Source: Lentzea sp. (GTDB lineage: Bacteria; Actinomycetota; Actinomycetes; Mycobacteriales; Pseudonocardiaceae). From it: DNA of 5,894 nucleotides. The stretch covers positions 1 through 5,894 of the forward strand of contig JASLAV010000136.1 of NCBI GenBank assembly GCA_030146905.1, given 5' to 3'. The notes below the pieces were generated by a model, which saw only the letters and a program-made list of their open reading frames with translations, did not search any database and was not told where the DNA came from. Below are positions 1 through 5,894 of the stretch, one piece after another. The position numbers and the translations under genes are program-made. The number at the start of each line of letters is the position of its first letter. Positions within the stretch are counted from its first letter, which is position 1.

Positions 1-330
1 CGCGACCGAGCCCGGCCAGCCGTGGCTGAGCACCAGCGGCAAGGCGTCCGGTTCCGGTGAGCGCACGTGCAGGAAGTGCACGTTCGTGCCGTCGATGGTC
101 GTCGTGAACTGGGGGTGTTCGTTGAGCCGGCTTTCCCAGACGCGCCAGTCGTAGTGGTGGCGCCAGTGTTCGACGAGCTCACGCACTCTGGCGACCGGTA
201 CGCCGTAACCGGTGTCGCCGCCCTGCGGTTGCGGTGCCCAGCGAACCCGGTCGAGCCGGTGCCGCAGGTCGTCCAGGTCCTCGTCGGGGATCTCGATCCG
301 GTGCGGCCGGATCTCCTCGTCAGCGTTCAT
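1..330 (-). CDS. Epoxide hydrolase, N-terminal part (cut by window edge)
   Basis: The visible 110 residues form the N-terminal part of an EHN-type epoxide hydrolase, an alpha/beta-hydrolase-fold enzyme that opens epoxides to diols in the cytoplasm. Residues 9-31 (PHRIEIPDEDLDDLRHRLDR and following) and 50-86 (RELVEHWRHHYDW, then RLNEHPQFTTTIDG) match the EHN lid domain that precedes the catalytic core in microsomal-type epoxide hydrolases. Residues 103-108, HGWPGS, are the usual oxyanion-hole motif. The nucleophile Asp and the rest of the triad lie beyond the left edge and cannot be checked. The ATG at 330 is preceded by AGGA about 7 bases upstream. It starts 24 bases after the sigma-factor stop on the same strand, so it is probably the last visible gene of that operon. 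The family assignment is strong; the substrate is unknown. Confidence 0.88.
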   Translation of the reverse strand, partial: MNADEEIRPHRIEIPDEDLDDLRHRLDRVRWAPQPQGGDTGYGVPVARVRELVEHWRHHYDWRVWESRLNEHPQFTTTIDGTNVHFLHVRSPEPDALPLVLSHGWPGSVA

Positions 331-354
331 GGCACATCCTCGAAATCGGTGGCG

Positions 355-1587
355 CTACCCGAGGCGTTGCGCGCGGGTGGTCAGGTAGCGCACGTGACGG
401 ACGTTGGTGGCGAGCTGGGCGGCTCGGACGTAGGCGGCTCTCGCGGCGCCGTGGTCGCCCGCCATCTCCAGGAGATGAGCTCTGGCGGCGTGCAGACGGC
501 GGTCCTGTGCCACGCGGGGGTCGTCCACGGCGTCGAGCAGCGCCAGACCCGCGGTGGGGCCGTCGGCCATGCCCACGGCGACGGCGTGGTTCAGCCGCGT
601 CACGGGACTGGGGGAGACGTGCAGCAGGAGCCGGTAGAGAGCGACGATCTGGGGCCAGTCGGTGGCCTCCGGGCCCGGCGCTTCGTCGTGGATCGCGGCG
701 ATGGCGGCCTGCAGCTGGTACGGACCGACCGGACCACGGGGCAACGCGCGGGTGATCAGGCCGACCCCGCGCCGGATCGACTCGGCCTTCCACCGCGACC
801 GGTCCTGCTCGTGCAGCGGAACGAGCTCACCGTGCTCGGTCAGCCTGGCGGGAGTGCGCGCGTCGACGAGCAGCATCAACGCCAGCAGCCCCTCGACCTC
901 GCTGTCGCCCGGCACGAGCGCGGCGGTCATCTCCGCCAGCCGGATCGCCTGCACCGCCAGGTCCGGCCGGTGCAGGTCCGGGCCCGACGTCGCGGCGTAG
1001 CCCTCGGTGAAGATCAGGTACAGCACCCTCAGAACCGCGTCGAGCCGTTGCGGGCGCTCGTTGTGCGACGGCAGGCGGAACGGCACCCCGCTGTCCGCGA
1101 TCGTCCGCTTGGCGCGCGAGATCCGCCGGGTCACGGTCGCTTCCGAGGTCAGCAGCGCCCTGGCGATCTCGGCGGTGGTCAGCCCGGCCACCGCGCGCAG
1201 CGTCAACGCGATCTGCGACGACGGCGACAGCGCCGGGTGACAACACAGGACGAGCAGGATCAGGGTGTCGTCCGCGTCGTCCGCGCCCTCGTCGGCGGAC
1301 GGACTGGTCCAGTGCTCCGCCGGCACCCCGCCGGCCGCCTTCGCTTCTCGCCGCCTGCGGGCCTGCTCGGCGCGCAGCAGGTCGATCAGCTTGCGGGAGG
1401 CGACCTTGAGCAGCCAGGCGTGCGGATGCTCCGGAACACCGCTGTCGCGCCAGCGCCCCGCGGCGACCAGCAGCGCCTCCTGCACGGCGTCCTCGGCGGA
1501 GTCGAACCGCCCGTACCGCCGCACGAGTGCGCCGAGGACCTGCGGAGCAAGGCGCCGCAGCACTTCCTCGGCCGAGTCGTCGGTCAT
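355..1587 (-). CDS. ECF42-type RNA polymerase sigma factor with DUF6596/TPR-like C-terminal extension
   Basis: This 410-residue protein is an ECF (sigma-70 family) sigma factor about twice the usual ECF length. Sigma region 2 covers about residues 10-76 (FDSAEDAVQEALLVAAGRW, then PHAWLLKVASRKLIDLLR). Sigma region 4 covers about 108-165 and ends in a helix-turn-helix (LTTAEIARALLTSEATVTRRISRAKR). From about 183 on (LDAVLRVLYLIFTEGYAATSG) it has the DUF6596-type extension, then alanine-rich helical hairpins at about 310-405 resembling tetratricopeptide repeats. This architecture and the DGPF/YCII gene just upstream define the ECF42 group. Such factors lack a classical anti-sigma factor, and their C-terminal extension is thought to control activity. 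The ATG at 1587 lies 8 bases after the DGPF stop and has no clear ribosome binding site, which suggests translational coupling. Inducing signal and full regulon are unknown. Confidence 0.93.
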   Translation of the reverse strand: MTDDSAEEVLRRLAPQVLGALVRRYGRFDSAEDAVQEALLVAAGRWRDSGVPEHPHAWLLKVASRKLIDLLRAEQARRRREAKAAGGVPAEHWTSPSADEGADDADDTLILLVLCCHPALSPSSQIALTLRAVAGLTTAEIARALLTSEATVTRRISRAKRTIADSGVPFRLPSHNERPQRLDAVLRVLYLIFTEGYAATSGPDLHRPDLAVQAIRLAEMTAALVPGDSEVEGLLALMLLVDARTPARLTEHGELVPLHEQDRSRWKAESIRRGVGLITRALPRGPVGPYQLQAAIAAIHDEAPGPEATDWPQIVALYRLLLHVSPSPVTRLNHAVAVGMADGPTAGLALLDAVDDPRVAQDRRLHAARAHLLEMAGDHGAARAAYVRAAQLATNVRHVRYLTTRAQRLG

Positions 1588-1595
1588 GGTGCCGG

Positions 1596-2006
1596 TCAGA
1601 TCTCGTCGATGCCGGTCTCCGGTCCCATGACCGGGCGGATCTCCACGCCGGCTTTGGCGAGCTTCCCGGGACCACTGGCGATGCGGGTGGCGATCTCGGT
1701 GGCGCGGTCCAGCCCGGCGCAGTCGACGAGCCAGTAGCCGGCGATGACCTCCTCGGTCTCGGCGAACGGCCCGTCGGTGACGACCTGCAGGCCGTCGCGC
1801 AGCTGAACGCGTCGCGCCAGCACCGGTGCGGCCAAGCCCTGCGTGTCGACCAGTTCCCCCGACGCGGCCAGGCCACCGGTGAACTCGTCAAGGAACTCGC
1901 CGAGCGCGGCCAGCTCCTCCAGGGCGGCGGCCGACCGCGTGCCGTCCTTCTCCGCGAGCGCGTCGTAGTCCTGCTGCGAGCTGTACACGAGGATCATGTA
2001 CTTCAA
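1596..2006 (-). CDS. DGPF (YCII-related) domain protein paired with the sigma factor
   Basis: This is a 136-residue YCII/DGPF-domain protein. It opens MKYMILVYSSQQDY, the usual first beta strand of the family, and carries the diagnostic DGPF motif at residues 78-81 within VVTDGPFAETEEVIAGYWL. The family has a ferredoxin-like alpha/beta barrel fold; the biochemical role of DGPF proteins is not established, and they are typical targets and partners of ECF41/ECF42 sigma factors. I chose the TTG at 2006 because AGGAGG (2013-2018) sits 6 bases upstream and translation then begins with the family's normal MKYM. The next in-frame ATG, three codons later, would remove part of the first strand. The open frame extends further upstream to 2240, but that part overlaps marR and has no homology. 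It is first in an operon with the sigma factor and probably the epoxide hydrolase. Confidence 0.92.
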   Translation of the reverse strand: MKYMILVYSSQQDYDALAEKDGTRSAAALEELAALGEFLDEFTGGLAASGELVDTQGLAAPVLARRVQLRDGLQVVTDGPFAETEEVIAGYWLVDCAGLDRATEIATRIASGPGKLAKAGVEIRPVMGPETGIDEI

Positions 2007-2012
2007 CTGCGT

Positions 2013-2018
2013 CCTCCT
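2013..2018 (-). promoter_or_regulatory. Ribosome binding site fixing a TTG start
   Basis: A perfect AGGAGG on the minus strand, 6 bases before the TTG at 2006. It decides the start of the DGPF gene in favour of TTG over the ATG three codons inside. Confidence 0.8.
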
Positions 2019-2054
2019 GATCGGCATGGCACCTGGCGGCGCCGTTCGGAGGGA

Positions 2055-2082
2055 GAACGAAGCCGAGCGGCAGGATCGGACA
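2055..2082 (-). promoter_or_regulatory. Possible ECF-type promoter of the DGPF-sigma operon
   Basis: On the minus strand TGTCCG (2077-2082) is followed after 17 bases by CGTTC (2055-2059), leaving a leader of roughly 40 bases to the TTG start. ECF42 promoters are reported to carry a TGTCGA-like -35 and a short CG-type -10, from memory of the family literature. Both boxes here match only in part, so this is a candidate for autoregulation rather than a firm call. It lies in the 97-base gap between marR and the DGPF gene, the only non-coding space upstream of the operon. Confidence 0.3.
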
Positions 2083-2103
2083 TCTTCGTGACGGTGCGCG
2101 CTG

Positions 2104-2592
2104 CTACTTGAGTGCCGTGGTCGGCAGCCCGAGGGTCTCGACGACCCGTGCGGCCATGTCGCCGAACGACACGAAGTTCTCGCCCAGCGGCTCGACGACG
2201 AGTCGGCGCACTGTGGCGACGTGGCTCGCGATCGAGGCATTGAGGTGCTCGCGGCCGGCGTCGGTCAACGTCGCCAGCGTGAAACGCCTTCCGGTGCCGG
2301 CGCACACCGTGCGGGTGACCCAGCCGCGGTCCTCCATCCGCGCCACCGCGTGCGAGAGCCGCGGCAAAGACCCGTTGGTCATCTCGGCCAGCTCGCTCAT
2401 CCGCAACGCCGAGCCGGGCACGGCTGACAGCCGGGCCAGGATCATGTACCCCAGCAGCGTGAGGTCGGCGTCCTTGAGCAGCTGGCTCTCCAGGGTTCCC
2501 GGCAGGGTCAGCAGAACCTTCACCAAGTTGACCCAGGCTCGTCGCTGCTCGTCGTCAAGGCCGCGGAACGGATCTTCTCCCAGCTCGCTCAC
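2104..2592 (-). CDS. MarR-family transcriptional regulator
   Basis: This is a winged-helix MarR-family regulator of 162 residues, a normal length for these dimeric DNA-binding proteins. Counting from the GTG at 2592, helices at about 13-60 (DDEQRRAWVNLVKVLLTLPG, then LTLLGYMILARLS) form the dimerisation and entry part. Residues 63-94 (LRMSELAEMTNGSLPRLSHA, then RMEDRGWVTR) are the recognition helix-turn-helix. Residues 95-117 (TVCAGTGRRFTLATLTDAGREHL) are the wing, with the protein's only cysteine at 97. The start is uncertain: a TTG at 2613 in the same frame would add seven residues (MHVKVND), but neither start has a good ribosome binding site and a stop lies just upstream. I prefer the GTG because the TTG lies inside the inverted-repeat region that looks like the operator. 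It may act on itself, on the sigma operon starting 97 bases downstream, or on trpB-like expression; target and ligand are unknown. Confidence 0.87.
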   Translation of the reverse strand: MSELGEDPFRGLDDEQRRAWVNLVKVLLTLPGTLESQLLKDADLTLLGYMILARLSAVPGSALRMSELAEMTNGSLPRLSHAVARMEDRGWVTRTVCAGTGRRFTLATLTDAGREHLNASIASHVATVRRLVVEPLGENFVSFGDMAARVVETLGLPTTALK

Positions 2593-2610
2593 GTCGTTGA
2601 CTTTAACATG

Positions 2611-2647
2611 CAACCCAAGTTAGCTTCGGGTTGAACACGCAACCCGA
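2611..2647. promoter_or_regulatory. Inverted repeats upstream of marR, candidate MarR operator
   Basis: A perfect inverted repeat of 8 bp arms, TCGGGTTG (2626-2633) and CAACCCGA (2640-2647), is separated by AACACG. A third copy of the half-site, CAACCC, lies at 2611-2616 and forms a second, wider inverted repeat with GGGTTG at 2628-2633. Symmetric GTTG-N6-CAAC sites just in front of a marR gene are typical of autoregulatory MarR operators. On the minus strand AAGTTA at 2617-2622 reads TAACTT and could be a -10 box inside the operator. The 8 bp hairpin could instead weakly terminate trpB-like transcription, but no T-run follows it. Confidence 0.5.
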
Positions 2648-2664
2648 CGGGGTCACGGTGAGGA

Positions 2665-3867
2665 TCATGAGCGCAGCACGAAGTCGACGTCCTTGTCGCC
2701 GCGTCCTGACAGGTTGACCAGGACGCGCTCGGTGGGCGGCCTGGTCGCCGCCAGGCGGATCGCGAACGCGAGGGCGTGCGCGCTCTCGAGTGCCGGGATG
2801 ATGCCTTCCGACCGTGCCATGTGGAGGAACGTGGCGACTGCCTCCTCGTCGGGAACGGTGCCGACGGACACCCGGCCGGACTTGGCCAGCATCGCCATCT
2901 CGGGGCCGACACCGGGATAGGCCAGGCCTGAGGCGACGGACAGGACCGCGGCGGGTTCGCCGTCGTCGTCCTGCAGCACGACGGACGAGGCTCCGTGCAG
3001 GGTTCCCGGACGCCCGAAGGTCAGCGTGGCCGCGTGCTGCCCGGGGTGAGCACTCCTGCCGAGGGGTTCGACCGCGTGCAGGGCGACCTCGGGGTCGTCC
3101 AGGAAACCGGAGTACATCCCGAGCGCGTTCGAGCCACCGGCGACGCAGGCGACGACGTGGTCGGGCAGCCTCCCGGTGATCGAGAGGAACTGCGCGCGGG
3201 CCTCCTGCCCGACGACCGACTGGAAGTCCCGGACGATCATCGGGAACGGGTGCGGTCCGATGGCCGAGCCGATCGCGTAGAGGGCGTGGGCGTGCTGCTC
3301 GGTGTAGGCGTGCAACGCCGAGTCGCTGGCCTCCTTCAACGTCGACTGGCCGGAGGTCGCCGGAACGACCCGCGCACCCAGCAGGCGCATGAGGCTGACG
3401 TTGGCGTTCACCTTGCCGAGGTCGTACGCACCTATGTGGACTTCGCATTCGAGTCCGAAACGGGCGGCCGCGCTGGCGAGTGCGACGCCGTGCTGGCCGG
3501 CGCCCGTCTCGGCGATCAGCTTCCGCTTGCCCATCTTCCTCGCGAGGAGCGCGAACCCCACGCAGTGGTTGATCTTGTGTGCGCCGGTGTGGTTGAGGTC
3601 CTCGCGTTTGACGTAGATCCCGGCGCCACCCAGCTGGTTCGAGATGTTCTCCAGGTGGTGCACCGGTGTGGGCCGGCCCTGCAGGCCGGTGCGGACGGTG
3701 TCGAGCTCGCGCCGGAAGTCCGGCGACGACCGCAGTTCCTCGTACGCGCCGGCGAGTTCCTCGAGTGCGGGACCCAGGTGCGCGGGCCAGTGGTTGCCGC
3801 CGAAATCCCCGTAGTAGCCATGGGCATCGGGAAAACGGCCGGCGTGGGTGCTGGTGCTGTGCGGCAT
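2665..3867 (-). CDS. trpB: Stand-alone tryptophan synthase beta-like PLP enzyme
   Basis: This 400-residue protein belongs to the TrpB (fold type II, PLP) family, whose usual member joins L-serine and indole into L-tryptophan in the cytoplasm, normally in complex with TrpA. Recognisable motifs are FPDAHGYYGDFGG (12-24), GRPTPVHHLENIS (64-76), KREDLNHTGAHKIN with the PLP-binding Lys98 (87-100), AETGAGQHGVA with catalytic Glu120 (119-129), the phosphate loop CVAGGSNALG (241-250), EGIIPALESAHA (354-365) and NLSGRGDKDVD with the pyridine-contacting Ser387 (385-395). Length is normal. Two key positions differ from Salmonella TrpB: Arg141 is Lys152 and Asp305 is Ala316; the first glycine of the phosphate loop is Ala243. 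No trpA or other trp gene is near. It may therefore be a tryptophan synthase paralogue with another substrate or amino donor role. The start at 3867 is supported by AAAGGTGG 5 bases upstream; a longer frame to 3903 lacks such a site. AraC lies 75 bases upstream on the same strand and is the likely regulator. Confidence 0.88.
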   Translation of the reverse strand: MPHSTSTHAGRFPDAHGYYGDFGGNHWPAHLGPALEELAGAYEELRSSPDFRRELDTVRTGLQGRPTPVHHLENISNQLGGAGIYVKREDLNHTGAHKINHCVGFALLARKMGKRKLIAETGAGQHGVALASAAARFGLECEVHIGAYDLGKVNANVSLMRLLGARVVPATSGQSTLKEASDSALHAYTEQHAHALYAIGSAIGPHPFPMIVRDFQSVVGQEARAQFLSITGRLPDHVVACVAGGSNALGMYSGFLDDPEVALHAVEPLGRSAHPGQHAATLTFGRPGTLHGASSVVLQDDDGEPAAVLSVASGLAYPGVGPEMAMLAKSGRVSVGTVPDEEAVATFLHMARSEGIIPALESAHALAFAIRLAATRPPTERVLVNLSGRGDKDVDFVLRS

Positions 3868-3872
3868 CGTGA

Positions 3873-3880
3873 CCACCTTT
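3873..3880 (-). promoter_or_regulatory. Ribosome binding site of the trpB-like gene
   Basis: AAAGGTGG on the minus strand, 5 bases before the ATG at 3867. It favours that ATG over the upstream in-frame start at 3903, which has no such element. Confidence 0.7.
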
Positions 3881-3942
3881 CGGAGAGTCTCGACGGTAGG
3901 CACGGCCGACCCCGGAATCTTGAACAGGATGTGCGCGGCGGT

Positions 3943-5703
<1,761 letters not shown>

Positions 5704-5709
5704 CCACCT

Positions 5710-5726
5710 CTAGACGACCGGTCTAG
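5710..5726. promoter_or_regulatory. TetR-type operator 2, in the tetR promoter
   Basis: CTAGACGACCGGTCTAG has perfect outer arms CTAGAC/GTCTAG and contains the GACCGGTC core. Its reverse complement matches operator 1 at 15 of 17 bases (TAGACCGGTCGT is shared without mismatch). It lies between the hydrolase stop and the tetR start and overlaps the candidate -35 box of tetR, which fits autorepression. The two cores are about 918 bp apart. Confidence 0.78.
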
Positions 5727-5739
5727 TGGCGGATAGGAT
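5711..5739 (+). promoter_or_regulatory. Candidate tetR promoter
   Basis: TAGACG (5711-5716, four of six -35 bases) and TAGGAT (5734-5739, four of six -10 bases) are 17 bases apart. Transcription would begin at or near the A of the ATG at 5746, giving a leaderless message, common in actinobacteria. AGGA at 5735-5738 would serve as ribosome binding site on read-through transcripts from the hydrolase gene. Confidence 0.5.
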
Positions 5740-5745
5740 GGACCC

Positions 5746-5894
5746 ATGCCAGTCACCCAGGGCGACACTCGTCGCAGCATTCTCGACGCGGCTCAGCGGA
5801 TCATGTCGCACAAGGGGTTCGCCGCGGTGGGGATCAACGAGGTCCTCTCCGAGGCCGGAGTGCCCAAGGGGTCCTTCTACCACTACTTCAACTC
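5746..5894 (+). CDS. TetR-family transcriptional repressor, N-terminal part (cut by window edge)
   Basis: Only the first 49 residues are visible. They form the TetR DNA-binding domain: helix 1 at about 8-23 (TRRSILDAAQRIMSHK), then the helix-turn-helix GINEVLSEAGVPKGSFYHYF (29-48). The GVPKGSFYHYF recognition segment is typical of the LmrA/YxaF and NemR-like branches of the family, whose ligands include drugs, flavonoids or reactive electrophiles. The ligand-binding domain is outside the window, so the inducer cannot be suggested from residues. The ATG at 5746 has AGGA seven bases upstream and a -10 box placed for leaderless transcription. It follows the hydrolase by 42 bases on the same strand, and both genes carry the same palindromic operator, so it most likely represses the hydrolase and itself. 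Confidence 0.92.
   Translation, partial: MPVTQGDTRRSILDAAQRIMSHKGFAAVGINEVLSEAGVPKGSFYHYFN

Noticed and set aside
67..1737. Very long plus-strand open frame (556 codons) opposite the sigma factor and DGPF genes
   Set aside because: It is the mirror of high third-position GC in the true minus-strand genes. Its translation is rich in Arg, Gly, Val and Gln without any recognisable domain, and it lacks a ribosome binding site.
2007..2240. N-terminal extension of the DGPF gene to an upstream ATG
   Set aside because: It would overlap the end of marR by 137 bases and has no similarity to the family, and the TTG at 2006 has an ideal ribosome binding site.
2626..2647. Rho-independent terminator for the trpB-like gene
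   Set aside because: The 8 bp stem lacks a following T-run and its symmetry and position fit a MarR operator better; a weak terminator effect is not excluded.
3868..3942. Separate promoter for the trpB-like gene
   Set aside because: No convincing -35/-10 pair is visible in the 75-base gap; co-transcription with araC or an activator-dependent promoter of poor consensus are both possible.

Overview
The window is GC-rich, uses GTG and TTG starts alongside ATG, and carries gene types common in soil actinomycetes (an ECF42-type sigma factor with a DGPF partner, a LmrA/YxaF-like TetR, an EHN-type epoxide hydrolase). It looks like a chromosomal piece of a filamentous actinobacterium such as Streptomyces or the Pseudonocardiales. 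The genus is an inference and cannot be fixed from the sequence. Genes fill almost all of it, and no stretch above 150 bases lacks one. I see no RNA genes, CRISPR arrays or mobile elements.

Left part, minus strand (about 1-2613), read right to left: a MarR-family regulator, a DGPF/YCII-domain protein, a large sigma factor with an accessory C-terminal region, and the start of an epoxide hydrolase that runs off the left edge. The DGPF, sigma and hydrolase genes are separated by 8 and 24 bases and look like one operon. The DGPF-sigma pair is the recognised arrangement of the ECF42 group.

Middle, minus strand (2665-4725): an AraC-family regulator with a cupin-like sensor, followed by a stand-alone tryptophan-synthase-beta-like enzyme with no trpA beside it. 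The enzyme keeps the PLP lysine and catalytic glutamate. It has lost two residues that canonical TrpB uses to close over L-serine (equivalents of Salmonella Arg141 and Asp305), so it may be a specialised paralogue. Between it and marR lies a perfect 8+8 bp inverted repeat with a third half-site, a likely MarR operator.

Right part, plus strand (4783-5894): a near-consensus promoter drives an alpha/beta hydrolase, followed by the N-terminus of a TetR-family repressor cut by the right edge. Nearly the same 17-20 bp AGACCGGTCGT-containing palindrome occurs in both promoters, once overlapping the spacer and -10 box of the hydrolase promoter and once over the -35 of tetR, in opposite orientation. 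This is a readable self-contained circuit: the TetR protein probably represses both itself and the hydrolase until a ligand releases it.

Taken together, the window is a run of small, separately regulated enzyme modules (two hydrolases and one PLP enzyme, with four regulators). A role in handling reactive or foreign small molecules is plausible but is inference.
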